The translations under genes and the position numbers were made by a program. The notes beneath the pieces were generated by a model that had not been told where the DNA came from, made no database searches, and saw only the letters and a program-made list of their open reading frames with translations. Below, piece by piece: positions 55,957 through 64,000 of a stretch of 64,000 bases of DNA. Position 1 is the stretch's first letter, and every line of letters begins with the position of its first letter. The DNA comes from Kineothrix sp. MB12-C1 (lineage in GTDB: Bacteria > Bacillota > Clostridia > Lachnospirales > Lachnospiraceae): NCBI RefSeq assembly GCF_030863805.1, contig NZ_CP132957.1:1612001-1676000 (forward strand). The letters run 5' to 3'.

Positions 55957-56566
55957 TCCTTATACCGAAGCGGCTTTGCTTCTCTCCATCTTTTCTCTTT
56001 CCTTTTTTGCTGTAGCTGCGGAGTAGTTCATCAATTCTTTTATAGTGTTCATCTTCTTTCTTATTTCGTTCAGTAGTACGTATTTCCTCACGTTCTTCCT
56101 GCAGCCTGAACTGATAATCCATCTCTTTTAGTACACTTTCCTTTATATCGTCACACATCTCTTTATTGCTTTCCTTCACCGCCTCCGTTATCATATGCTG
56201 CAATAGCATCTGCAGCCTTATACTTTTCTCTTCCTTTCCTTCGTCCATTTCAGAGATATCCTTTGATGCAATAATCTCTATCATCTGCTTTTCTTCCCCC
56301 ATTTTCTTCGTTTCGTCTTCTGCTTTTACGCGCTCTATCTTTCCATTTCTCACTATCATACGAATCGCTTTTAACTGCAGTCCCTGTTCCTTTAGACTTT
56401 TTACTTCCTTAAAACACTCCACATCCTCCTGTGTATAGTATCTATGCCCCAGTTCATTCCTTTTAATCGGAATCCCCAACTCCTCTTCCCAGTAACGGAG
56501 CACATGTGATTCCACCTCCACTTTCTTCGCTGCATCTGAAATCAAATAATGAATCTGCTTCTCCAT
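55937..56566 (-). CDS. MerR-like DNA-binding protein
   Basis: A 209-residue protein with an N-terminal MerR-type winged helix-turn-helix (YLISDAAKKVEVESHVLRYW, RNELGHRYYTQEDVECFKEV, about residues 6-70) and a C-terminal half of charged helices likely forming a coiled coil. There is no cysteine sensor. Start at 56566 follows AAAGGAG; an upstream in-frame ATG lacks a site. It lacks an obvious ligand domain and resembles the helix-turn-helix proteins of the RacA/MlrA sort. It is downstream of dnaB with its own terminator, so it may be part of that transcript or separate. Confidence 0.82.
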   Translation of the reverse strand: MEKQIHYLISDAAKKVEVESHVLRYWEEELGIPIKRNELGHRYYTQEDVECFKEVKSLKEQGLQLKAIRMIVRNGKIERVKAEDETKKMGEEKQMIEIIASKDISEMDEGKEEKSIRLQMLLQHMITEAVKESNKEMCDDIKESVLKEMDYQFRLQEEREEIRTTERNKKEDEHYKRIDELLRSYSKKGKRKDGEKQSRFGIRKKPSIV

Positions 56567-56650
56567 CTCTTCCTTCTCCTTTCTATCGCGCAATCATAGG
56601 CTAACGCTACGTATCCATTTTTATGTAACAGAAACACTTTCCCATTACAT

Positions 56651-56684
56651 AAAAAAGGACAGCATATTCCATGCGTCCTCTTTT
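56651..56684 (-). terminator. Terminator of the gdpP-rplI-dnaB operon
   Basis: On the minus strand GAGGACGCAT and ATGCTGTCCT form a stem followed by a run of T, 40 bases after the dnaB stop. Confidence 0.85.
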
Positions 56685-56725
56685 GTAGTAGTTATTTTTA
56701 TTCTATTTTTGCTTTTATGAAAATT

Positions 56726-58063
56726 TTATCTTTGCATATTGGCGAATTTGGTATATTCTGGCAACCAGACGAGATCGATCGTTCCTATCGGGCCGTTTCT
56801 TTGCTTCGCCACAATAATCTCTGCAATTCCTTTCTTATCCGTATCTTTATTATAATAATCATCACGATAGATGAACATCACCACGTCCGCATCCTGCTCA
56901 ATCGCCCCTGATTCTCTAAGATCGGAAAGCATAGGTCTGTGATCCGGCCTTTGTTCCACCGCACGGCTTAGCTGAGACAAGGCTAAGACCGGTACACTAA
57001 GCTCTCTGGCTAACGACTTCAAGGAACGGGAAATATCGGAAATTTCCTGTTGTCTGGAATCTCCCTTTCCGCTTCCCGACATCAACTGCAAATAGTCTAT
57101 AATAATCATTTTTAATCCATGCTCGAGCTTATATTTTCTGCACTTCGACCGCAACTCTGCTATACTGATGCCCGGTGTATCATCTATAATCAAATTAGAC
57201 TGACCGATTACCCCGGCAGTTTCAATGAGTTTCTCCCAATCTCCATCCGATAAGTTACCGGTTCTAAGCTTCTGCGCATCCACTCTAGATTCTAAGGAAA
57301 ACAGACGGTTCACCAACTGCTCCTTGGACATTTCCAAACTGAAAATAGCTACTGTTTGATCCAACTTAAAAGCCACATGCTGGGCAATGTTAAGAACAAA
57401 TGCTGTTTTTCCCATAGAAGGCCTCGCTGCAATCAAGACCAGGTCAGAAGGCTGCATACCTGCTGTTCGGTAATCCAAATCTATAAATCCCGTAGCAATT
57501 CCTGTAACGCTTCCCTTATTTCTGGAAGCCTTCTCAATCTGATCCATGGCATTCATAACAACCTGCCTGATTGGAACAAACTCTCCTGTATTTCTTCTCT
57601 GTACCAGATTGAAGACCCGCTTTTCCGTATCCTCTAAGATAACTTCAAGATTTTCTTTTCCTACGTAACAAGTATTGGCTATTTCCTCATTCAATTTTAT
57701 AAGCCTGCGAAGAGTTGCTTTCTCCGCTACAATATTTGCATAATATTTAATATTTGCCGAAGTGGGCACTGCTGTAATCAAATCTCTTATGTATTCCAGA
57801 GTACTCATCTCCGGCGGTATATCTTTCTCCTTCAGCTTGTCCTGCAAGGTTACAAGATCTACCGGTTTCCCTTCATTATTTAATTCCGCCATCGCTTCGA
57901 AAAGGATTCCGCACTGTTTATTATAGAAATCATCTCCGGAAATAATTTCGGAGGCTACAACAATCGCTTCTCTATCCATAATCATAGCTCCGATTACCGA
58001 CTGCTCGGCTTCGATACTATGAGGCAATACCCTCTTGAGCAACGCTTCTTCCATTGCCGCCAC
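56726..58063 (-). CDS. dnaB: Replicative DNA helicase DnaB
   Basis: A 445-residue hexameric helicase. N-terminal domain ALLKRVLPHSIEAEQSVIGA, then the RecA-like core with Walker A LIAARPSMGKTAFVLNIA (about 210), LSLEMS-type IFSLEMSKEQLVNRL, Walker B LKMIIIDYLQLM (about 317) and the DnaB-specific LSQLSRAVEQR. It unwinds DNA at the fork. It follows rplI by 26 bases as in the B. subtilis yybT-rplI-dnaC order. Confidence 0.97.
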   Translation of the reverse strand: MAAMEEALLKRVLPHSIEAEQSVIGAMIMDREAIVVASEIISGDDFYNKQCGILFEAMAELNNEGKPVDLVTLQDKLKEKDIPPEMSTLEYIRDLITAVPTSANIKYYANIVAEKATLRRLIKLNEEIANTCYVGKENLEVILEDTEKRVFNLVQRRNTGEFVPIRQVVMNAMDQIEKASRNKGSVTGIATGFIDLDYRTAGMQPSDLVLIAARPSMGKTAFVLNIAQHVAFKLDQTVAIFSLEMSKEQLVNRLFSLESRVDAQKLRTGNLSDGDWEKLIETAGVIGQSNLIIDDTPGISIAELRSKCRKYKLEHGLKMIIIDYLQLMSGSGKGDSRQQEISDISRSLKSLARELSVPVLALSQLSRAVEQRPDHRPMLSDLRESGAIEQDADVVMFIYRDDYYNKDTDKKGIAEIIVAKQRNGPIGTIDLVWLPEYTKFANMQR

Positions 58064-58089
58064 TTTTTATCCTCTACCCTCTCGTATGA

Positions 58090-58539
58090 CTATTTCTCTT
58101 CCTGAACATTCACTTTCAGCTTTCCGACCACTTTCGGGTGAAGCTTTACAGAGACTTCATACACTCCCAAGGTTTTAATCGCTTCCGCTAATTGAATTTT
58201 CTTCTTATCGATTTCCATTCCACACTGGTTCTTTACTGCTTCTGCAATCTCTTTTGTCGCAATAGAGCCGAAGGTCTTACCGCCTTCTCCTGATTTTATT
58301 CTTAGAATAACTTCCTTTGTTCCCAATTCTGCCGCGAAGGCTTCTGCTGCTTCCAGTTGTTCCTTCGCAATTTTCTCTTCATTAGCCTTTTGCAACTTCA
58401 AATCGTTTATATTCTTTCCGGTCGCTTCTAAACCGAGCTTCTTAGGAAGAACGAAATTTCTAGCATATCCATCGCTGACTTCCACAATCTGCCCTTTCTT
58501 CCCAAGGCTTTTTACGTCTTCTATCAAAATAACTTTCAT
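58090..58539 (-). CDS. rplI: 50S ribosomal protein L9
   Basis: A 149-residue ribosomal protein with the L9 N-terminal signature MKVILIEDVKSLGKKGQIVEV and GYARNFVLPKKLG, a long connecting helix, and the C-terminal domain with GKTFGSIATKEIAEAV. The ATG at 58539 gives normal L9 length; a GTG 12 bases upstream sits too close to the AAAGG site. Confidence 0.97.
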   Translation of the reverse strand: MKVILIEDVKSLGKKGQIVEVSDGYARNFVLPKKLGLEATGKNINDLKLQKANEEKIAKEQLEAAEAFAAELGTKEVILRIKSGEGGKTFGSIATKEIAEAVKNQCGMEIDKKKIQLAEAIKTLGVYEVSVKLHPKVVGKLKVNVQEEK

Positions 58540-58557
58540 AGCAATAACCACACCTTT

Positions 58558-60603
58558 CTAAATTTCTCCGTTTTCAATCATCGCATCGAGCGTATGTTTA
58601 ATAATCCCTATTCCTTCGGCTAAAGAAGTATCTTCCATCTGACATCCGGCAATATTCATATGACCGCCGCCGCCTAATCGCTCCATGATAATCTGTACAT
58701 TAACTTCATCAATAGAACGCGCACTGACATAAATCTGGTTCTGGTATTCTGTCAAAATGAAGCTGGCCTTCACCCCTTTAATATTCAGCAGCTCATTCGC
58801 TGCCTGTGCTCCTGCAACGGTAGGATTAAGTACATCGTCTCCCGTACAAATGGAAATAGCATAAGAATTGCGGTAAATTTCCGCCTGGCTGACCGCATCC
58901 GCCTTCGCCTTATAGTCCGCCGCATCTTCTCTGAATAACTTGCGCACTCTCGTAACATCCGCGCCATTTCTCCTTAGAAAAGCCGCCGCCTCGAAAGTTC
59001 TGACACCTGTCTTGGTCATAAAGTTATCAGTATCTATCATAATGCCGGAATACAGGCAATCCGCTTCACTATTCGTAATTTTAATGTTCTCTCCGATATA
59101 TTGCAATATCTCAGTAACCATTTCACAAGTGGAGGAGGCATAGGCTTCCACATAGGAAAGGGTCGCATTCTCAATTACTTCCGTCCCTTGTCTGTGATGA
59201 TCGAATACTACGATGGACTTGCATAGGCGAAGCATTTCCGGACAATCCGTAATGCTTGGCTTATTCACATCCACCACTACGAGTACCGCGTTATTACCTA
59301 CCATCTCGATGGCTTGCTGGCTATTAATAATAAAATCATCGCTGTAGTCAGGGCTGTCCTTGAAGATATCTATCATAGGCTGTAAAGAAGTTGTCACATT
59401 ATTTACAACGATATGTACCTTACGTTCCAGCGTTTGTGCGATACGGGCAACGCCTATTGCTGCGCCGAAGCTATCGACATCGGCATTTCTATGGCCCATA
59501 ACAATGACCTTATCTTTGCCGGATATAATTTCCTTCAAAGCATGAGCTTTTACTCTGGCCTTTACTCTCGTATTCTTCTCTATCTGCTGACTCTTACCGC
59601 CATAATAAATCGTATTATTCTGCGTCTTCACCACTGCTTGGTCACCGCCGCGTCCCAGGGCCAAATCGATGGCATTTCTCGCAAATTCATAATTCTGCGC
59701 ATAGGTAAGCCCATTCAATCCAACACCGATACTAATGGTCACTGCCATTTCATTTCCAATATTCACCGTCTTCACTTCTTCCAACAAATCGAAACGGTAT
59801 TCCTGTAAGTAGGTCACTGCCTTTTTGCGCATGATAACGAGAAACTTGTCCTTCTCGATCTTCTTACAAATTCCATCGAGACTGGCAATATATTTATTCA
59901 CTTTACGGTCGATGAGGGCGATGAGAAGAGAGCGTCTGACTTCCTCTACACTTTCTAACGCTTCATCATAGTTATCAAGATAAATCAAAGCGACAGATAA
60001 GCTTTGGTCATCCACTTCCTGAAGTGCTATTTTAAGAGCTGTCTCATCGAAAAGATAAAGAGCGATCAAATGGCCTTCGTAATCTTCAACCTCTATGATA
60101 TCGCTATTCTCTTCCATTTCTTTTAAAGATATCTTCTTTAACTTAACTACATAATCGCTCTCTTCAAATGTAATGCCGAATTCTACCTCATCTGCTTCTC
60201 CGGGAAGCTTCTCCTTGGTAATGCCCGGAAACAGCGATGTAATTGATTTCCGATATCCTCTCTCTCTATGTACGGTCTTTTCAAACGCCGTATTCGTCCA
60301 TATAATCTTACCTTCATCATCTAAGAGAGCATGAGGCAAGTCCAAATCCCTTAAGAGCTTCCTCTGTATCTGTCCGTATTGCGTAGCGAAACTGATTAAC
60401 TCATTCATAATAACCGGCTTATTATACCAAAGAAGAGACAACACAATTGCAAAATAAAAAAGATTAAAACAGGTAAGAACCAATCCTGCACGGTAATCAA
60501 TTAAATAAATGCCCAAATTTACAAAAATTAACAAAATTCCTAAATACACAGAAGTCTGTAAATATCTCTTTAGCCTTCCCTTTAACTTCACCTTATTCTT
60601 CAT
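58558..60603 (-). CDS. gdpP: Cyclic-di-AMP phosphodiesterase GdpP
   Basis: A 681-residue membrane enzyme that hydrolyses c-di-AMP. Two N-terminal helices (about 12-60), a PAS-like region (about 85-170), a degenerate GGDEF domain (about 180-320, ISIGVGLNG), and DHH/DHHA1 domains with GHRNADVDSFGAA, VVVDVNKP, VFDHHRQG, SSTCEMVTE and GGGGHMNIAG. All catalytic metal ligands are present. It is the first gene of gdpP-rplI-dnaB, as in other Firmicutes. Confidence 0.96.
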   Translation of the reverse strand: MKNKVKLKGRLKRYLQTSVYLGILLIFVNLGIYLIDYRAGLVLTCFNLFYFAIVLSLLWYNKPVIMNELISFATQYGQIQRKLLRDLDLPHALLDDEGKIIWTNTAFEKTVHRERGYRKSITSLFPGITKEKLPGEADEVEFGITFEESDYVVKLKKISLKEMEENSDIIEVEDYEGHLIALYLFDETALKIALQEVDDQSLSVALIYLDNYDEALESVEEVRRSLLIALIDRKVNKYIASLDGICKKIEKDKFLVIMRKKAVTYLQEYRFDLLEEVKTVNIGNEMAVTISIGVGLNGLTYAQNYEFARNAIDLALGRGGDQAVVKTQNNTIYYGGKSQQIEKNTRVKARVKAHALKEIISGKDKVIVMGHRNADVDSFGAAIGVARIAQTLERKVHIVVNNVTTSLQPMIDIFKDSPDYSDDFIINSQQAIEMVGNNAVLVVVDVNKPSITDCPEMLRLCKSIVVFDHHRQGTEVIENATLSYVEAYASSTCEMVTEILQYIGENIKITNSEADCLYSGIMIDTDNFMTKTGVRTFEAAAFLRRNGADVTRVRKLFREDAADYKAKADAVSQAEIYRNSYAISICTGDDVLNPTVAGAQAANELLNIKGVKASFILTEYQNQIYVSARSIDEVNVQIIMERLGGGGHMNIAGCQMEDTSLAEGIGIIKHTLDAMIENGEI

Positions 60604-60879
60604 ATCTTACCCTTTTCCTTACGGGCGCTATACCCATTGCGGCTGTCATTCGCCCCTTCGGGTATCTTTAACCCGTTTATAACCTCGTAACCTTTTAAAA
60701 TATACCTCTTACAGTATATCATTTTTTTTCATGAAGTTCCACAATATTATTTAGTCGTTTTCTATCCTTTTACGACATATTTTGGAACAAAAGTGTGCTT
60801 CGCATCCTACACAGAGTGCCTTTATTCTATAGAATATATAATTTTACACTTTAATGTAACAAGGTATTTCCTACAGAAT
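60604..60879. other. Intergenic region upstream of gdpP
   Basis: About 276 bases holding the gdpP promoter region and, at 60785-60803, an exact copy of GAACAAAAGTGTGCTTCGC shared with 55805-55823. No gene is visible. Confidence 0.5.
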
Positions 60880-60910
60880 AAAAAAGACCAACTGCCCGAA
60901 GGAGTTGGTC
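60880..60910 (-). terminator. Terminator of the rpsF-ssb-rpsR operon
   Basis: On the minus strand GACCAACT and AGTTGGTC pair around CCTTCGGGC and are followed by six T, just after the rpsR stop. Confidence 0.92.
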
Positions 60911-60921
60911 CGCTTCTTAAT

Positions 60922-61185
60922 TTAATCCATAACATAAGGCATCAAAGCGATGTGACGTGCTCTCTTTATAGCTACGGTAAGAGCTCTCTGATGTTTTGCA
61001 CAGTTTCCTGTAATTCGTCTGGGGAGGATTTTTCCTCTCTCAGATACATATCTTTTTAATTTATTTACATCTTTGTAATCGATAACATTGTCTTTACCAC
61101 AGAATACGCAAACTTTTTTTCTTCTGCGCATGCCGCCTTTTCTTCTCATCGGAGAATCAGACCTCTCTGCTCTATTGTAAGCCAT
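60922..61185 (-). CDS. rpsR: 30S ribosomal protein S18
   Basis: An 87-residue protein with the core [40 protein letters not shown] and [19 protein letters not shown]. The Cys pair plus NC is the zinc-binding C+ form. AAGGAGGCTATACT precedes the ATG. It is the last gene of rpsF-ssb-rpsR. Confidence 0.97.
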   Translation of the reverse strand: MAYNRAERSDSPMRRKGGMRRRKKVCVFCGKDNVIDYKDVNKLKRYVSERGKILPRRITGNCAKHQRALTVAIKRARHIALMPYVMD

Positions 61186-61255
61186 AGTATAGCCTCCTTT
61201 TATTATTCAATTATGAGTTAACTTAACATTCCATATAAATATTAAGTTCTTATTT

Positions 61256-61711
61256 TTAATTAAATGGAAGTTCCTCATCAATTCCGTCAGGAATATTCAT
61301 AAAACCATCTCCTGCCGACATTGGCTCAGGTCTTCCGCCACCGGAAAAATTACTGTTACCGGCATAACCCCCGTCTGTACCGGCACTGTTCTTGCTTTCC
61401 GCGAATTCCGCTTCTTCCACAATAACATCTGTCGTATAAACTTTTACTCCATCCTTATTGGTGTAGCTTCCAGTTTGAATACGTCCGGTCACTGCAATTT
61501 TCGTTCCCTTACGGAGATACTTTTCCGCGAATTCTCCTTGTCTGCCAAATGCCGTACAATTAATGAAATCCGCAGTCTGTCCATCGTTATTGTTACGACT
61601 TCTACGATCTACTGCGAGTGTATATCTAGCAATTGCCATCGGGCTTTCTCCCTGAGAATATCTTACCTCGGGGTCCCTCGTTAAACGTCCCATAAGTATT
61701 ACTTTATTCAT
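61256..61711 (-). CDS. ssb: Single-stranded DNA-binding protein
   Basis: A 151-residue protein with OB-fold MNKVILMGRLTRDPEVRYSQ, FINCTAFGRQGEFAEKYL and KGTKIAVTGRIQTGSY, a glycine-rich linker, and the acidic tail DGIDEELPFN that recruits partner proteins. It lies between rpsF and rpsR. Confidence 0.97.
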   Translation of the reverse strand: MNKVILMGRLTRDPEVRYSQGESPMAIARYTLAVDRRSRNNNDGQTADFINCTAFGRQGEFAEKYLRKGTKIAVTGRIQTGSYTNKDGVKVYTTDVIVEEAEFAESKNSAGTDGGYAGNSNFSGGGRPEPMSAGDGFMNIPDGIDEELPFN

Positions 61712-61729
61712 ACGTTCTCCTGTTCTTTC

Positions 61730-62020
61730 TTATGCTTCGTCCTGTCTTACGCATAAATATCTGAGTACATTGTCCATGATACGAACTCTGCTTTCGATTT
61801 CTTCCGGAACAGTGCTCTCAGCATCGAAATGGATGAAGTAGTAGTAGGCTTCTTTCATCTTCTGAATTTCGTAAGCTAATCTCTTCTTACCCCATTCATC
61901 AACGTTCGTAACCTGTCCACCGAATCTTTCAACAAGAGCTTTGCATTTGTCGATAACTGCTGCTCTTTCTTCATCTTCGATTCTTGCACTGACAACAACG
62001 GTTAATTCATATTTGTTCAT
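61730..62020 (-). CDS. rpsF: 30S ribosomal protein S6
   Basis: A 96-residue protein with NKYELTVVVSARIEDEERAA, GQVTNVDEWGKKRLAYEIQK and YYYFIHFDAESTVPEEIESR. The start at 62020 follows AAAGGAGG. S6 pairs with S18 on the 30S platform. Confidence 0.97.
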   Translation of the reverse strand: MNKYELTVVVSARIEDEERAAVIDKCKALVERFGGQVTNVDEWGKKRLAYEIQKMKEAYYYFIHFDAESTVPEEIESRVRIMDNVLRYLCVRQDEA

Positions 62021-62121
62021 GTGCGTTACCTCCTTTTGGTCTCTGGCCCTCATTCTCAGATGAGAGCAAGGAATTTAAAATATATCACGAATTACTATGA
62101 TATCATACGAACTCAACATTT

Positions 62122-62304
62122 TCAAGACTTTTGTTTGATTTCTCTGACATTTTTCTCAAGCATCTTGCGCGCTATCATAATCTGATGCCCGCACCCTTCA
62201 CACTTCAAACGAAAATCAGCTCCTATGCGAAGCACCTCCCACTCCTTGCTTCCACAGGGATGCTGTTTCTTCAATCGTAAAACATCACCTACCTGAATCT
62301 CCAT
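62122..62304 (-). CDS. DUF951-family protein
   Basis: A 60-residue protein covering the whole DUF951 domain: VGDVLRLKKQHPCGSKEWEV, CEGCGHQIMIARKMLEKN. Two Cys pairs suggest a metal site. GAGGAGGGACAG precedes the ATG at 62304. DUF951 genes commonly sit beside rpsF in Firmicutes; function is unknown, perhaps nucleic-acid binding. Confidence 0.93.
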   Translation of the reverse strand: MEIQVGDVLRLKKQHPCGSKEWEVLRIGADFRLKCEGCGHQIMIARKMLEKNVREIKQKS

Positions 62305-62414
62305 CTGTCCCTCCTCTTTCCTCAACATTCTTCCGAATATTACATTCATGGTATATAACTGTCATAAACTATCCGGTTGCAATTATCTAACCCTTCCTAT
62401 TTATTAAAGAACCC

Positions 62415-63131
62415 TTAAAGCTGATGAATAACTTCCCCTATACTTCCTTGTACGATTACATCCGCCACATGATCTCTCATTGTGGCTGTTTTATTGATAA
62501 GAATTAATTTATTTCCCTTATAGTCATCAATCATGCCTGCTGCCGGATATACTGCCAGGGAAGTTCCTCCAACGATAAGGACTTCCGCATTCCTTATATA
62601 TTCCATAGTCTCCTGTACCGTCTGTGAATCCAAGCCTTCTTCATAGAGCACCACATCGGGTTTAATCGGTCCGCCGCATGCATCGCAGTGAGGCACCCCT
62701 TCGGAATGAAGCATATACTCTGCCGAAAATAGCTTCCCGCAATCTTCACAATAATTACGGTGTACCGATCCATGGAGCTCGAGTACCTTCCGACTTCCGG
62801 CCGCTTGATGCAGCCCATCTATGTTCTGTGTAATAATAGCTTTTAATTTCCCTGTCCGTTCCCACTCAGCAAGTTTGTAATGAGCTGCGTTAGGTTTCGC
62901 TGTCAGACACAGCATCTTATCTTTGTAAAAGCGATAGAATTCCTTCGGATTTCTCCGGTAAAAGGTATGGCTTAATATTGTTTCCGGAGGATAATCATAC
63001 TTCTGACTATACAGCCCATCCACACTTCGAAAATCAGGGATACCACTTTCTGTAGACACCCCTGCTCCACCGAAGAAAACGATATTACTGCTGTCATCTA
63101 TTATTTTCTTCAACTTCTCTATTCCGTTCAT
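62415..63131 (-). CDS. Sirtuin-type NAD-dependent protein deacylase
   Basis: A 238-residue Sir2-family enzyme. NAD motif FFGGAGVSTESGIPDFRS, TQNIDGLHQAAGS, catalytic His in LELHGSVHRN, and a zinc site formed by YCEDCGK and CDACGGP. It removes acyl groups from lysines using NAD+. The start at 63131 follows AAGGAGG; an upstream in-frame codon at 63167 lacks a site. It ends 110 bases before the DUF951 gene on the same strand. Confidence 0.95.
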   Translation of the reverse strand: MNGIEKLKKIIDDSSNIVFFGGAGVSTESGIPDFRSVDGLYSQKYDYPPETILSHTFYRRNPKEFYRFYKDKMLCLTAKPNAAHYKLAEWERTGKLKAIITQNIDGLHQAAGSRKVLELHGSVHRNYCEDCGKLFSAEYMLHSEGVPHCDACGGPIKPDVVLYEEGLDSQTVQETMEYIRNAEVLIVGGTSLAVYPAAGMIDDYKGNKLILINKTATMRDHVADVIVQGSIGEVIHQL

Positions 63132-63302
63132 GCCATCCTCCTTCTTTTTCCTATTACTATACACCATTTTAAGGCGATAAGAAACCTTTGTAAAATTATT
63201 TTTACCTTAACTTTACATGTCCTTGATAGAATATCTGCCTCATATTACATAAAATGTGCATAACCGATTATCTTCATTTATTTTTCCATGTATTTATACG
63301 GT

Positions 63303-63337
63303 CAGCGCAGTAAATGCGCATATCTGCTGAATAGTTA
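63303..63337. repeat. Copy of dispersed GTAACT-TTCAG repeat
   Basis: CAGCGCAGTAAATGCGCATA followed by TCTGCTGAATAGTTA, near-identical to 35617-35651, upstream of the sensor gene. Confidence 0.7.
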
Positions 63338-63377
63338 TTTTACATATGCAAATTACAAGAAAGGTATGGCTACTTAT

Positions 63378-64000
63378 ATGAAACGCAGAAATCACTCTTT
63401 AAGAATACAATTCTTCAAAAATCTCTCCCTGACTTTCGTCCTCCCTTTTCTTCTTCTTTTATTTATTATCACTATTTACACCTATCAAGTAATAAAAGAA
63501 GAAACCGAACGCAAAAATACTATTTATGTGTCCATGCTCTGCAATCAAATGAGAACAGAAATCGATAAATATACATCTATTGTAGAAACTGCTGCCATGC
63601 AGGAAAGTGTACAAAGTATGGATTACACACAAGCGGAACCTTATCTGCAAGCCCTATTAGCCGTTGAGGGAACTGATGTCTGGTCTCATTTCTTAATTGC
63701 TAATGAATACGGCACCGAACAGGTGCATACTGAAGGAAAGGATGGACATGGTTATTCCATTCGCACACAAGAAGCCTTCGCTATACCTTGGAAGGAGGAA
63801 CGGACCTATGTGAGCGAACCATCCATCTCCATAAGTACCGGCCGCTCCGTCCTCGGTATCAGCACCCCTATCTATCGAGGTGATTATAAAGTTGGTGTGC
63901 TCATTGGTTACCTGCGTCTGGAATGTATCTCCGACATATTGAACAGCTATCAATTCACAGGCAGTGGATATGTTTTCATGCTTAACTCCGACGGTACTGT
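63378..64000 (+). CDS. Membrane sensor protein with extracellular Cache domain (3' end outside window)
   Basis: Open from an ATG at 63378 (another in-frame ATG at 63366 is closer to the AAAGG and may be used) to the window edge, about 207 residues. A membrane helix spans about 17-40 (LTFVLPFLLLLFIITIYTY), followed by an extracellular Cache-like domain with GRSVLGISTPIYRGDYKVGV, a typical small-ligand binding module. The missing part probably carries a GGDEF, histidine kinase or methyl-accepting domain; which cannot be decided. Confidence 0.75.
   Translation, partial: MKRRNHSLRIQFFKNLSLTFVLPFLLLLFIITIYTYQVIKEETERKNTIYVSMLCNQMRTEIDKYTSIVETAAMQESVQSMDYTQAEPYLQALLAVEGTDVWSHFLIANEYGTEQVHTEGKDGHGYSIRTQEAFAIPWKEERTYVSEPSISISTGRSVLGISTPIYRGDYKVGVLIGYLRLECISDILNSYQFTGSGYVFMLNSDGT

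Overview
The window looks like chromosome of a low-to-moderate GC, anaerobic, Gram-positive Firmicute, most likely a member of the Lachnospiraceae (Clostridium cluster XIVa). This is inferred from protein character and gene order: a spoVG/pth/mfd block, an atp operon beside sua5-rpiB-upp, dnaD-dnaI style primosome genes, a glgC/glgD pair, an anaerobic pyruvate formate-lyase (PFL) locus with ferredoxin, and strong AGGAGG ribosome binding sites. I see no rRNA, tRNA, CRISPR array, transposase or prophage. Coding density is high, and the unusual material is mostly intergenic.

Layout. 1-535: 5' part of an ECF sigma factor gene. 713-1486: GNAT acetyltransferase. 1506-8925 (minus): glgC-glgD-spoVG, then pth and mfd, with a four-copy 79-bp tandem repeat between pth and mfd. 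8926-9588: glgC promoter and three inverted copies of the same 79-bp repeat. 9589-14532 (plus): murC, an array of DnaA-box-like 9-mers, dnaD-like gene, DnaI-like loader, PRPP synthetase. 14662-17937 (plus): MATE exporter, zinc-ribbon membrane protein, TetR regulator, and a QueT transporter behind a preQ1 riboswitch. 18086-24355 (minus): DUF4097 protein, membrane XRE regulator, large secreted protein, methyltransferase, small hypothetical. 24424-31635 (minus): complete F1Fo ATP synthase operon atpZ-I-B-E-F-H-A-G-D-C, whose c subunit carries a sodium-type ion-binding signature. 31932-39319: DUF402 protein, cell-wall hydrolase, dCMP deaminase, upp, rpiB, sua5/tsaC, amidase, GH18 protein. 40142-45273: mecA, DUF1858 protein, and a split PFL locus (core without glycyl-radical domain, cysteine-bearing small paralogue, stand-alone glycyl-radical protein, activating enzyme, ferredoxin). 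45385-55711 (minus): glycan-uptake operon under a YesN/YesM-like two-component system, with ABC transporter, MFS transporter, PHP hydrolase and GH88 unsaturated glucuronyl hydrolase. 55937-63131 (minus): MerR-like regulator, gdpP-rplI-dnaB, rpsF-ssb-rpsR, DUF951 protein, sirtuin. 63378-64000: 5' part of a membrane sensor gene.

The most interesting items are the split PFL with its cysteine-containing paralogue, the contiguous DnaA-box-like 9-mers upstream of the helicase-loading genes, and several families of dispersed intergenic repeats: a 79-bp tandem unit at three loci, a hairpin family built on GTAACT(A/G)TTCAG that often sits just after stop codons, and a 173-bp MITE-like palindrome. All calls come from reading the sequence; no database search was run.
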